NCBI RefSeq assembly: GCF_024298925.1
Contig: NZ_CP101283.1
Span: 3,663,001-3,727,000, forward strand
Direction: 5' to 3'
From: Phenylobacterium sp. LH3H17
GTDB lineage: Bacteria; Pseudomonadota; Alphaproteobacteria; Caulobacterales; Caulobacteraceae
DNA: 64,000 nt
This document shows positions 1-9,279 of this stretch, one piece after another (the first letter of the stretch is position 1; every line of letters begins with the position of its first letter). The notes beneath the pieces were generated by a model that was not told where the DNA came from, ran no database searches, and worked only from the letters and a program-made list of their open reading frames with translations. The position numbers and the translations under genes are program-made.

Positions 1-698
1 CCCTGCACACCGCCCGCGAGGTCGGGGACGAGCCGCTGATGCTGGCGGCCGATGCACCCGTCTGGATCGCGCGCAATCGGATCGAGGGCGCCGGGGCCGC
101 CGCCGCGGCCGGCGCGCGCGTGGTGGTGATGGACGACGGCCACCAGAACCCCAGCCTCCGGAAGGCGCTGTCCATCGTGGTCGTGGACGGCGAGACGCGG
201 AACAACGCCTGGCCGCTGGGCGACGGGTCGGTCTTCCCCTCCGGCCCCCTGCGCGAGCCCCTGGCGAAGGGCCTGGCCCGCGCCGACGCGGTGGTGCTGA
301 TGCTGCCCGCCGACCTGGCCGAGCCCGATCCCGAACTGGTCGCGGTGTTCAAGGGCAAGACGGTGCTGATCGCCCGCCTGGAGCCCGCCGCCCCGCCGCC
401 GCCAGGGCCGCAGCTCGGCTTCGCGGGCATCGGCATGCCGTGGAAGGTGGAGACCGCGCTCAAGGCCGCCGGCTGCGACCTCGCCGACTTCGTGCCCTTC
501 CCCGACCATTTCGCCTATGACGGCGCCAGCCTGAAGATGCTGGCCGACCGCGCGGAACTGTTCGGCGCCGGCCTGGTCACCACCGAGAAGGACTGGGTGC
601 GCCTGCCCGCTCCGTGGCGCGAGCGTGTCGTGGCCTGGCCGGTGAAAGCGGTGTTCGAGGACGAGACCGCGATCAGCGAGCTTCTGGCGCGGTTCTAG
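1..698 (+). CDS. lpxK: Tetraacyldisaccharide 4'-kinase, 3' part (5' end outside window)
   Basis: LpxK phosphorylates the 4' position of the lipid A disaccharide precursor at the inner membrane, giving lipid IVA. The reading frame is open from base 3, so the gene starts upstream of the window; about 231 residues remain of a usual length near 330. The start of the visible part (VGDEP motif) and the following DDGHQNPSL stretch match the conserved LpxK region, usually DDGFQ; the His replacing Phe is a small variation. The C-terminal TTEKDWVRLP segment is also typical of the family. The stop codon overlaps by 4 bp the stop of the convergent penicillin-binding protein gene, so no terminator fits between them. 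The N-terminal P-loop is not visible. Confidence 0.93.
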   Translation, partial: LHTAREVGDEPLMLAADAPVWIARNRIEGAGAAAAAGARVVVMDDGHQNPSLRKALSIVVVDGETRNNAWPLGDGSVFPSGPLREPLAKGLARADAVVLMLPADLAEPDPELVAVFKGKTVLIARLEPAAPPPPGPQLGFAGIGMPWKVETALKAAGCDLADFVPFPDHFAYDGASLKMLADRAELFGAGLVTTEKDWVRLPAPWRERVVAWPVKAVFEDETAISELLARF

Positions 699-2668
699 AA
701 CGGCGGAGCTTCGGCCGGCGCAGGCTCCTCCACCGGCGCGGGCGCGGCTGGGTCGGCCGGCGCCACCGGGGGTGCGCCTTCCTCGGCGGTGAGGCCAGGG
801 ATTTCCAGCCCCGGCAAGGCCTCCAGGTCGACCGGCGCCTCGACGCGGACCGGCGGGCCGCCGACCACCTTGCCGGCCACGCGCACGGTCTTCAGCCGCA
901 TGGCCTCGCCCATGAACTCACGCCAGACCTGAGCCGGCAGGCCGCCGCCGGCGACGCCTTTCATTGGGCTGTTGTCGTCGTTGCCGAACCACACGGCCAC
1001 GACCATGTCGCCGACGAAGCCGACGAACACGGCGTCGCGATAGTCCTGGGTCGTGCCGGTCTTGCCGTGGGCGTACGGCGAGATGTTGGCCGTGTTGCCG
1101 GTGCCGAACACCACGCTGTTGCGCAACAAGTCGAGCAGCGCGTCACGTTCCTTCTTGGGCAGCGGCGTCCTGGCCGGCTCGGCGGCCTGGATCACGCCAT
1201 AGGGGATCACCGGCATGGCGCCATTGGCTACTGCCGCGTAGCCGGCGGTCAGCTCCATCAGGCTCATGGGCGCGGTACCCAGCGCCAGGGTCAGGTCGTC
1301 GGGGAACTTGGCCGTGACACCCATGTCGCGGGCCGCCTTGATGATCGCAACGCGGCCGACCTGCTGGGCCAGGCGGACGGCCGCCACGTTCGACGACGAG
1401 GCGAAGGCGTTGCGCAGGCGCACATCGTGACCGGCATAGCGGCCTTCATGGTTTTCCGGCTTCCAGTCGCCGATCTCCACGGGGGCGTCGAGGATCATGC
1501 TGTCGGGGGTCTGGCCGCTGCGCATCGCCGCCTGGTAGACGAACAGCTTGAAGGCCGAGCCCGGCTGGCGCATGGCGTCGACGGCTCGGTTGAACTGGCT
1601 CTGCTGATAGTCGCGGCCGCCGACCATCACCACCACCTGGCCGTCGGGCCGCATGGCGATGATCGCGCCCTGGGTGACGTTCGCCCAGCCGTTACGCTCG
1701 ATGGCGCGGCGCAGGAGCTTCTCGGCCCGATCCTGCAGCACGGAATCCAGCGTGGTCCGCACCCGCACCTCGCCGAAGGCCCGCTCGTTGGCGCGCCGGG
1801 CCTGGGGCGTGACCCAGTCGGCGAAGTAGGAGCCCACCGGCAGCTTCACCCGGCCCTCGCGGACCCGGACCCCGTGGGCCTGGCGAGCCTGAGCCGGAGT
1901 GATCTCGCCCACCTCGACCATGGAGGCCAGGACGATCCGCGCCCGCGCCCTGGCGGCCGGCAGGTCTTCGGTGGGCGCCAGCTTGGACGGCGCCTTCACC
2001 ATCCCCGCCAACATGGCCGATTCGCCGAGGCTGAGGGTTTCGGGGGTCTTGTCGAAATAGTGCCGCGCCGCGGCGCGCAGGCCGTAGACCCCGTCGCCGA
2101 AATAGACCGCCGAGAGATAGCGCGAGAGGATCTCATCCTTGGTGAGCCGCGCCTCCAGATAGAGGGCGATCAGCGCCTCCTGGGCCTTGCGGCGGAAGCT
2201 GCGCTGGTTGGTCAGGAAGGCGTTCTTGGCGAGCTGCTGGGTGATGGTCGACGCGCCCTCGCGCACGTCGCCGGCCTCGGAATTGCGCCGCACCGCCCGG
2301 GCGATGGCCCGCAGGTCGATGCCGAAGTGCTTGTAGAACCGCCGGTCCTCGATGGCGACGAAAGCCGCGCCCACATGGTGCGGCAGCTTGGTCACGTCGA
2401 CCGGCGCCTCCTTGTACGATCCACGACGGGCGAAGTCCTTGCCGTCGGCGGTGACCAGGATCAGCGTCGGACTCTTTAGCGGCTCCAGGGCCCGGCCTAG
2501 CGGCAGGGACCAGGCCAGGAATATCAACAGGGCCAGCAGCGCCAGGAACGCTCCGCCGGCGATCTGCCAGGAACGGCGGCGCCAGAATGGCGGTCGGGCC
2601 GGAGCCGGTGCAGGCGCCTCGACCTCGGGCGCACGCACGAATTCCAGGGAACCGGTCGGATCGCTCAT
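695..2668 (-). CDS. Class A penicillin-binding protein (PBP1A/1C-like bifunctional transglycosylase-transpeptidase)
   Basis: It polymerises and crosslinks peptidoglycan in the periplasm. The 657-residue protein has a short proline-rich cytoplasmic N-terminus, one membrane anchor at about residues 37-57, a GT51 glycosyltransferase domain with the catalytic Glu in EDRRFYKHFGID (E107) and the GASTITQQLAKN motif (138-149), then a transpeptidase domain with SAFK (S371, K374), S-x-N (S425-N427) and KTG (536-538). All key residues are present. The last 60 residues are Pro/Ala/Glu-rich and probably disordered. It starts at an ATG at 2668. The gene stands alone on the minus strand, convergent with lpxK. 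Which PBP1 subtype it is cannot be fixed from sequence reading alone. Confidence 0.93.
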   Translation of the reverse strand: MSDPTGSLEFVRAPEVEAPAPAPARPPFWRRRSWQIAGGAFLALLALLIFLAWSLPLGRALEPLKSPTLILVTADGKDFARRGSYKEAPVDVTKLPHHVGAAFVAIEDRRFYKHFGIDLRAIARAVRRNSEAGDVREGASTITQQLAKNAFLTNQRSFRRKAQEALIALYLEARLTKDEILSRYLSAVYFGDGVYGLRAAARHYFDKTPETLSLGESAMLAGMVKAPSKLAPTEDLPAARARARIVLASMVEVGEITPAQARQAHGVRVREGRVKLPVGSYFADWVTPQARRANERAFGEVRVRTTLDSVLQDRAEKLLRRAIERNGWANVTQGAIIAMRPDGQVVVMVGGRDYQQSQFNRAVDAMRQPGSAFKLFVYQAAMRSGQTPDSMILDAPVEIGDWKPENHEGRYAGHDVRLRNAFASSSNVAAVRLAQQVGRVAIIKAARDMGVTAKFPDDLTLALGTAPMSLMELTAGYAAVANGAMPVIPYGVIQAAEPARTPLPKKERDALLDLLRNSVVFGTGNTANISPYAHGKTGTTQDYRDAVFVGFVGDMVVAVWFGNDDNSPMKGVAGGGLPAQVWREFMGEAMRLKTVRVAGKVVGGPPVRVEAPVDLEALPGLEIPGLTAEEGAPPVAPADPAAPAPVEEPAPAEAPPF

Positions 2669-2734
2669 GCGGGGGGAAGCTCGTTCGAAAACGCGGGGGT
2701 CAGGCGCGCTTCATGGACGGTTCCCGTCTTCGCC

Positions 2735-3802
2735 TCAAGCCCCGGCCTTCTGGGCGTATTTCCAGGCGGACTGGGCCAACAGCGGCACGCGGGCGGCCAT
2801 GGCGGCGGCCTGCGGGCTGTTGGCCGTGCCGTCGCGGGCGCGCCCGACGATGCCCTGGCAGATGCCAGCCAGCCGGAACATGTTGTAGGCGAAGAACCAG
2901 TCGAGGTCGTGCAGGCCGGTGCGGTTGGTGCGCTCGCAATAGGCGGCGACGGCCTCGTCCATGGTCGGGATGCCGTGGGCCTTCAGGTCCGGCAGGGTGG
3001 AGATCGTGCCGTTCACCCAGTTCATCAGCAGATAGGTGAAGTCGGCCAGGGGCTCGCCCAGGGTGCCCAACTCCCAGTCGAGCACGGCGATGACGCGGGG
3101 TTCGGTGGGATGGATGACCATGTTGTCGAGGCGGTAGTCGCCATGGACGATGCTGGTCCGCTCCTGGGCGGGCAGCGACTTGGGCAGCCACTCGATGAGC
3201 TTTTCCATGTCCGGGAGATGCTCGGTCTCGGAGGCCTTGTATTGCTTGGTCCAGCGATCGACCTGCCGGCCCATGTAGTTGCCGGGCTTGCCGTAGTCGC
3301 CGAGACCGATGGCCTCGTAGTCGGTGTTGTGCAGGTCGGCGAGCGTGTTGATCTTGGCCATGAAGATGGCGTGGCGCTCGGCCGGTTCGTACTGCGGGAG
3401 CTGCTGATCCCAGAGGATGCGGCCCTCCACCATGTCCATGACGTAGAACCAGGTGCCGACCACGCTGTCGTCAGTGCACAGGCCGTAGGACTTCGCCACC
3501 GGGAAGCCGGTGGGATAGAGGGCGGTGATCACCTTGTACTCCCGGTCCACGGCGTGGGCGGACGGCAGCAGCTTGCCCGGCGGCTTGCGCCGCATGACGT
3601 ACTTCTTGGTGGGCGTGATCAGCTGATAGGTCGGGTTCGACTGGCCGCCCTTGAACTGGCGCACCTCCAGCGGGCCCTGGAAGCCTTCGACATTGGCCTG
3701 CATCCAGGCGAGCAGGGCGGCCTCGTCGAACCGGTGGCTCTCGGCCACGGGCTTGGTGCCGCTGTTGAGCGCCTCGCGCTCCTGTTCCGCGGTGTCGGCC
3801 AT
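2735..3802 (-). CDS. Phosphotransferase family protein (APH / ACAD10-type kinase fold)
   Basis: This 355-residue soluble protein has the aminoglycoside-phosphotransferase kinase fold. The catalytic loop is HGDYRLDN (220-227) and the metal-binding motif LDWE follows (241-244). The region around GGQSNPTYQL (52-61) corresponds to the nucleotide-binding hairpin. In bacteria such ACAD10-like proteins often lie beside acyl-CoA dehydrogenase genes and are thought to phosphorylate hydroxyacyl substrates rather than antibiotics; no such partner is present here. It reads in the same direction as purD, 79 bp downstream of that start region's other side, and looks monocistronic. The substrate is unknown. 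Confidence 0.85.
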   Translation of the reverse strand: MADTAEQEREALNSGTKPVAESHRFDEAALLAWMQANVEGFQGPLEVRQFKGGQSNPTYQLITPTKKYVMRRKPPGKLLPSAHAVDREYKVITALYPTGFPVAKSYGLCTDDSVVGTWFYVMDMVEGRILWDQQLPQYEPAERHAIFMAKINTLADLHNTDYEAIGLGDYGKPGNYMGRQVDRWTKQYKASETEHLPDMEKLIEWLPKSLPAQERTSIVHGDYRLDNMVIHPTEPRVIAVLDWELGTLGEPLADFTYLLMNWVNGTISTLPDLKAHGIPTMDEAVAAYCERTNRTGLHDLDWFFAYNMFRLAGICQGIVGRARDGTANSPQAAAMAARVPLLAQSAWKYAQKAGA

Positions 3803-3881
3803 GACGCTCCCCTAATCGTTCGTACGCTTGTTTGAACCACCATATCGACCTGCCCCACGCCGGGGCAAGGCGTCAGGTCAA

Positions 3882-5156
3882 CTACGGGGCTCCCAGGGCC
3901 CGCCAGCCGATGTCGGTGCGGTGGAAGCCGCCCGGCCAGTCGATCCGGTCGATGGCGGCATAGGCCCGGTCGCGGGCCTCCCGGAGGGTCGCGCCACGGG
4001 CGCAGACATTGAGCACCCGCCCGCCCGCCGCGCGCAGGGTTCCGTCGGGATCGCGCGACGTGCCGGCGTGAAAGACCACGACATGCTCGCCGAAATCCCG
4101 CTCGGCGCCGCGGATGATCGAGCCGCCCAGAGGGCTGTCGGGATAGCCGTCGGCCGCCAGGACCACGCAGATCGCCGCCTCGTCGCGCCACTTGGGCTCC
4201 GGCAGCGCGGCCAAGGTGCCGTTGGCGCAGGCCAGCAGGTAGGGGACCAGGTCGCTCTCCAAGCGGAGCATCAGCACCTGGCACTCCGGATCGCCGAAGC
4301 GGACATTGAACTCCACCAGCTTGGGCCCGTCGGCCGTGGCCATCAGCTCGACGAACAGCACGCCCTTGTAAGGCGCCCCCTCCGCGGCGATCCCGGCGAA
4401 GGCGCGCTCGGCCAGCCGCACGCGGGTCTGTTCGATCAGCTCGGCGGTGAAGACCGGGGCCGGCGAATAGGTCCCCATGCCACCCGTGTTGGGGCCGAGT
4501 TCTCCGTCATAGGCGCGCTTGTGGTCCTGGGCCTGGCCGAACACCATGGAGTCCTTGCCGTCGCAGAGGGCGAACAGCGAGCCGATCTCGCCCTGCAGGA
4601 ACTCCTCGATCACCACCCGCGCCCCCGCCGCGCCAAACCGGCCCCCCAGGGCGTCGTCGATGGCGGCGTGGGCGGTGGCGAGATCCTCGGCGATCACCAC
4701 GCCCTTGCCGGCCGCCAGGCCGTCGGCCTTGATCACGTAGGGCGGCTGGAAGCCGGCCAGCGCCGCCTTGGCCTGGTCCGCATTCTCGCAGACCGCATAG
4801 GCCGAGGTCGGCAGGCCATGACGATCGGTGAAGGCCTTGGTGAAGGCCTTGGAGCTCTCGAGCTGGCCAGCCTGGGCCACTGGGCCGAAACAGGGGATGG
4901 CGGCTTGGTTCAGAGCATCGGCGAGGCCGGCCTCAACGGTCACCTCCGGCCCGATGACCACCAGGTCGGCGGCGATCTCGCGGGCCAGGTCGACCAGGGC
5001 CGGGACGTCGGTCGCCTTGACCGCCCGAAGTTCGCCGAGCCCGGCCATGCCCGGATTGCCCGGCGCCATGACCAGGCGGCTGGTGAGCGGCGAGGCCGCG
5101 ATCTTCCAGGCCAGGGCGTGTTCGCGCCCGCCAGAGCCGACAAGCAGGATTTTCAT
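3882..5156 (-). CDS. purD: Phosphoribosylamine-glycine ligase (GAR synthetase)
   Basis: PurD joins glycine to phosphoribosylamine with ATP, the second step of de novo purine synthesis. The 424-residue length fits the family. The N-terminal domain starts MKILLVGSGGREHALAWKI, the ATP-grasp domain shows VIKADGLAAGKGVVIA and GGMGTYSPAP, and the metal/substrate segment EFNVRFGDPECQ is present. The ATG at 5156 is supported by the conserved N-terminus. The downstream gene on the same strand is the unrelated kinase-like gene ending at 2735; the upstream VOC gene ends 31 bp away, so co-transcription with it is possible. Confidence 0.97.
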   Translation of the reverse strand: MKILLVGSGGREHALAWKIAASPLTSRLVMAPGNPGMAGLGELRAVKATDVPALVDLAREIAADLVVIGPEVTVEAGLADALNQAAIPCFGPVAQAGQLESSKAFTKAFTDRHGLPTSAYAVCENADQAKAALAGFQPPYVIKADGLAAGKGVVIAEDLATAHAAIDDALGGRFGAAGARVVIEEFLQGEIGSLFALCDGKDSMVFGQAQDHKRAYDGELGPNTGGMGTYSPAPVFTAELIEQTRVRLAERAFAGIAAEGAPYKGVLFVELMATADGPKLVEFNVRFGDPECQVLMLRLESDLVPYLLACANGTLAALPEPKWRDEAAICVVLAADGYPDSPLGGSIIRGAERDFGEHVVVFHAGTSRDPDGTLRAAGGRVLNVCARGATLREARDRAYAAIDRIDWPGGFHRTDIGWRALGAP

Positions 5157-5187
5157 GAGGCCGCTTTGGCGCGCAGAGGCGCGTCGG

Positions 5188-5655
5188 TCAAGCCTGGGGC
5201 TGGGCGCCCAGCCAACGCTGGACCGCGCGGGCGGCGCGGGCGGAGGGGGCGTCCCCAGGCCGGCTGGGCGGCGCGGTGATCTCGAGGACGACGCCGTCCG
5301 GATCCTCGAAATAGATCGACTGCTGCGCGCCGTGGTCCTCTTCCCAGAAGCGGACCTCGGCGGCGCGCAACTTCCTGCGCCACCGGGCCAGGTCGGAAAT
5401 CGACCCCTCCGCCATGGCGTAGTGCCGCACGTCCCTGGGCAGGTCCTTGTACCTGGGGCGCGGCGCGTCCTTCAGCTCCACCAGCACGATCTCGCCGCCG
5501 TCCGGCAGGGCGAAGATCATCATCAGCCAGGGATAGGAGCCCCAGTCGTCGCCCTCATGGGCGTCGACCAGCGGCAGTTCCAGGATGTCGCGATAGAAGG
5601 CGAGGCTCTTGCCCGCGTCGCGGACGGGAAACACCACGTGGTCCAGCTTCAGCAT
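5188..5655 (-). CDS. VOC (glyoxalase/bleomycin-resistance fold) family protein
   Basis: A 155-residue protein with two beta-alpha-beta-beta-beta modules typical of the vicinal oxygen chelate superfamily: it starts MLKLDHVVFPVRD, with a metal-ligand-type His at residue 5, and has YFEDPDGVVLEI near the C-terminus, where the Glu would be a second ligand. I chose the ATG at 5655 because a strong Shine-Dalgarno (GGAGGG) lies 4-5 bases upstream; a TTG four codons earlier has no such support. Family members include glyoxalases, dioxygenases and fosfomycin-resistance-like enzymes; the substrate cannot be told. Confidence 0.83.
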   Translation of the reverse strand: MLKLDHVVFPVRDAGKSLAFYRDILELPLVDAHEGDDWGSYPWLMMIFALPDGGEIVLVELKDAPRPRYKDLPRDVRHYAMAEGSISDLARWRRKLRAAEVRFWEEDHGAQQSIYFEDPDGVVLEITAPPSRPGDAPSARAARAVQRWLGAQPQA

Positions 5656-5707
5656 CCGGCCCTCCAAGGGAGTTCGCCCGACGATAGCACCGTTCCGCGA
5701 GCTGCGC

Positions 5708-6397
5708 CTACGCGTCCATGTCCAGGGAATAGCCCGCTGAGCGCACCGTGCGGATCGGGTCGGCGGCTTCCTCGCGGTTCAGCGCCTTGCGCAGCCGGCC
5801 CACATGCACGTCCACGGTGCGGGCCTCGACATAGACGTCCGAGCCCCAGACCGCGTCCAGCAGCTGCTCGCGGGAAAACACTCGGCCGGGGTGCTGCATC
5901 AGATAGTCCAGCAGGCGGAACTCGGTGGGTCCCAGGTGAATCTCCTTGCCGGCGCGCTTCACCCGGTGGGCGACGCGGTCGATGACCAGGTCGCCGATAT
6001 GGACGCGGTCCTCGGCGAGGCCCGGCCGGATGCGGCGCAGCACCGCGCGGATGCGGGCCGACAGCTCGCTCATGGCGAAGGGTTTGACGATGTAGTCGTC
6101 GGCGCCGGTGTCCAGGCCGCGGATGCGGTCGCTCTCCTCGCCGCGGGCGGTGAGCATGATGATCGGCACGTTGCGGCTTTCCGAGCGCTGGCGCAGGCGG
6201 CGGCAGACCTCGATGCCGGAAATCTTCGGCAGCATCCAGTCGAGGACGATGATGTCGGGCAGGCGCTCGGAGACCAGGGTCAAGGCCTCCTCGCCGTCGG
6301 CGGCGACGGCGACCTCGTAGCCTTCCTTGTCGAGATTGTACTGCAGCAGGGTCGAGAGGGCGTCTTCGTCCTCGACCACCAGGATGTGCGGCGTCAA
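5708..6397 (-). CDS. phoB: Phosphate regulon response regulator PhoB
   Basis: PhoB, once phosphorylated by PhoR under phosphate limitation, binds Pho boxes and activates phosphate-uptake genes. The 229-residue protein has a receiver domain with phospho-acceptor D53 (IIVLDWMLP) and K105 (DYIVKPFA), and an OmpR-type winged-helix domain with the DNA-recognition stretch ARTVDVHVGRLRKAL. The start is TTG at 6397, with a consensus AGGAGG Shine-Dalgarno about 7 bases upstream. It is the last gene of the pstC-pstA-pstB-phoU-phoB set, 10 bp after phoU, and so probably autoregulated through the Pho box ahead of pstC. Confidence 0.96.
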   Translation of the reverse strand: MTPHILVVEDEDALSTLLQYNLDKEGYEVAVAADGEEALTLVSERLPDIIVLDWMLPKISGIEVCRRLRQRSESRNVPIIMLTARGEESDRIRGLDTGADDYIVKPFAMSELSARIRAVLRRIRPGLAEDRVHIGDLVIDRVAHRVKRAGKEIHLGPTEFRLLDYLMQHPGRVFSREQLLDAVWGSDVYVEARTVDVHVGRLRKALNREEAADPIRTVRSAGYSLDMDA

Positions 6398-6407
6398 CTA
6401 AAGCCTC

Positions 6408-7103
6408 CTAGACGCGCAGGGCGTCGGTCTTGGGCCGGTCGGCGGAGATCATCTCCTCGCCGGTGATCTCGTAGTGGATGATCTCGGCGATGTTGGTGGC
6501 GTGGTCCCCGATACGCTCGAGGTTCTTGGCGACGAACAGCAGGTGGGCGCAGGCGGTGATCGTGCGAGGATCGCCCATCATGTAGGTCAGCAGCTCGCGG
6601 AACAGGCTGTTGTAGTGCTCGTCCACCTCGTCGTCCCGCGTCCAGACGGCGAGCGCCCGGTCGAGGTCGGAGCCCGTATAGGCGTCCAGCACATCCTTCA
6701 GCCGGCCCAGCACCAGCCGACCCATGCGTTCGATGGAGCGGGTCAGCGGGGTGATCGGCTCGGCCTCGGTCAGCACCAGGGTGCGCTTGGCGATGTTCTT
6801 GGCCAGGTCGCCGCAGCGCTCGAGGTTGGAGGCGATCTTCATCGCGGCCACGGTCTTGCGCAGATCGTTGGCCATGGGTTGGCGCAGGGCGATGAGGCGG
6901 ATGGCCTTTCGCTCGATATCGGCCTCCAGGACATCCAGCCGCTCGTCGCGGCCGACCACCAGTTCGGCGGCGGCCTGGTCGCGCTTGACCACGGCGTCGA
7001 TGGCCTCGCTGACCTGAGCCTCGCAGAGGCCGCCCATGCGGGCGCACTCAGCCGTGAGGGTGTTCAGCTCGTCTTCGTAGGATTTGACGATGTGCTCGCT
7101 CAT
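6408..7103 (-). CDS. phoU: Phosphate signalling protein PhoU
   Basis: PhoU links the Pst transporter to PhoR and keeps the Pho regulon off when phosphate is ample. The 231-residue protein has two repeated three-helix units, each with the family's metal-cluster-type Asp/Glu patterns (LVVGRDERLDVLEADIERKAI region; second copy with DDEVDEHYN). I start it at the ATG at 7103 (MSEHIVKSYEDEL), preceded by AGAGGG; the open frame extends further upstream but runs through pstB in another frame. It begins 8 bp after the pstB stop and is followed 10 bp later by phoB. Confidence 0.95.
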   Translation of the reverse strand: MSEHIVKSYEDELNTLTAECARMGGLCEAQVSEAIDAVVKRDQAAAELVVGRDERLDVLEADIERKAIRLIALRQPMANDLRKTVAAMKIASNLERCGDLAKNIAKRTLVLTEAEPITPLTRSIERMGRLVLGRLKDVLDAYTGSDLDRALAVWTRDDEVDEHYNSLFRELLTYMMGDPRTITACAHLLFVAKNLERIGDHATNIAEIIHYEITGEEMISADRPKTDALRV

Positions 7104-7111
7104 GACGCCCT

Positions 7112-7957
<846 letters not shown>

Positions 7958-7983
7958 CGGAGACCTCGAAGAAGGGTTCATGG

Positions 7984-9279
7984 CTACCACCGCCGCTCGA
8001 AGCGGCGCCTCACGAGAATGGCGGTGAGGTTCATGACGATCATGAACACCAGAAGGACGATAATGGCCGCGGCCGTGCGCTCGTGGAAACCACGCTCGGA
8101 CGCGGTCTCCCAGATGAACACCTGAACGGGCAGGACGGTGGCCGAGCCGGTTAGGCTTTCGGGCACGCCGGGCACGAAGGAGACCATGCCGATCATCAGC
8201 AGCGGCGCGGTTTCGCCCAGGGCGTGGGCCAGGGAGAGAATGGCGCCGGTCATGACGCCCGGCATGGCCAGCGGCAGGACATGGTGGAAGACCGTCTGGG
8301 TGCGCGAGGCGCCGACGCCCAGCGCCGCTTCGCGGATCGAGGGCGGCACGGCCTTCAGCGCCGAGCGCGTGGCGATGATCACCGTCGGCAGGGCCATCAG
8401 GGCCAGGACGAGCCCGCCGACCAGGGGCGAGGAGCGCGGCACGGCCAGCCAGTTGATGAACACCGCCAGGCCGAGCAGGCCGTAGACGATGGAGGGCACC
8501 GCGGCGAGGTTGTTGATGTTGACCTCGACGATGTCGGTCCAGCGGTTCTTCGGCGCGAACTCTTCCAGGTAGGTCGCCGCCAACACCCCGATGGGCACCG
8601 CGAGGAAGGCGGTGACGAACAGCATCATCAGCGACCCGACGATGGCGCCCAGGACCCCTGCCTGCTCCGGCTCGGTGGAGTCGGACCGGGTCAGGAAGCC
8701 GAAATTGAAGCCCGACTTGATCGCGCCGGCCGCCTGCAGTTCGTCCAGCCAATCGAGCTGCTGGTCGTCCAGCTTGCGGCTGTCCTGCGGCGTCGAGCGC
8801 TTGATCTCGCCCTTGTAGTAGAGGCTGGCGTCCGACTTCACCGGGCCGGTGACGGTCACTCGCTTGCCGATGACCGAGGGATCGGCGCGGACCTGCTTCA
8901 GCAGCTGGAAGCCCAGGTCGTTCGACATGATCTCGAGGACCTTGCCGGATTTCTCGCCGTACTCGTCGTCGGTCTCGCCCAGGGTCGCCAGCAGGGACTG
9001 GGCGACCATCTGGTCGTAATTGGCGCCGCCGATGTCGGCCCGGTCGATCTTGGCCGGGTCCAGATAGACCGAGACGCTGATCTGGTTGTCGATGAACGTC
9101 GTGTAGCCCTGGTGGATGATCCGGCCCAGCAGCACGGCCAGGAACGACAGGGCCACGATGATGGCGATGCGGCCATAGAGGCGGAATCGCCTCTCCTCGG
9201 CGTGGCGCCGCTTTAGGCGGGCTTCGACGAGCCGGCGCAGGTCGGTCGCCGCCGCGGTCGGGAGGGTCGCGTCAGTCAT
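7984..9279 (-). CDS. pstA: Phosphate ABC transporter permease PstA (long alphaproteobacterial form)
   Basis: PstA is one of the two membrane subunits of the phosphate importer. At 431 residues it is much longer than the roughly 290-residue E. coli protein. After a cytoplasmic N-terminus and a first membrane helix (about 28-48) there is an extracytoplasmic insert of about 150 residues, as in PstA proteins carrying the domain of unknown function known as DUF3333. The permease core follows, with the EAA-type loop [21 protein letters not shown]. The ATG at 9279 lies inside the end of pstC (8-bp overlap), showing translational coupling. Confidence 0.94.
   Translation of the reverse strand: MTDATLPTAAATDLRRLVEARLKRRHAEERRFRLYGRIAIIVALSFLAVLLGRIIHQGYTTFIDNQISVSVYLDPAKIDRADIGGANYDQMVAQSLLATLGETDDEYGEKSGKVLEIMSNDLGFQLLKQVRADPSVIGKRVTVTGPVKSDASLYYKGEIKRSTPQDSRKLDDQQLDWLDELQAAGAIKSGFNFGFLTRSDSTEPEQAGVLGAIVGSLMMLFVTAFLAVPIGVLAATYLEEFAPKNRWTDIVEVNINNLAAVPSIVYGLLGLAVFINWLAVPRSSPLVGGLVLALMALPTVIIATRSALKAVPPSIREAALGVGASRTQTVFHHVLPLAMPGVMTGAILSLAHALGETAPLLMIGMVSFVPGVPESLTGSATVLPVQVFIWETASERGFHERTAAAIIVLLVFMIVMNLTAILVRRRFERRW

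Noticed and set aside
614..2479. 621-residue open frame on the plus strand opposite the penicillin-binding protein gene
   Set aside because: His/Arg/Gly-rich product with no domain; it is the antisense of an intact PBP gene and such open frames arise from high GC third-position bias.
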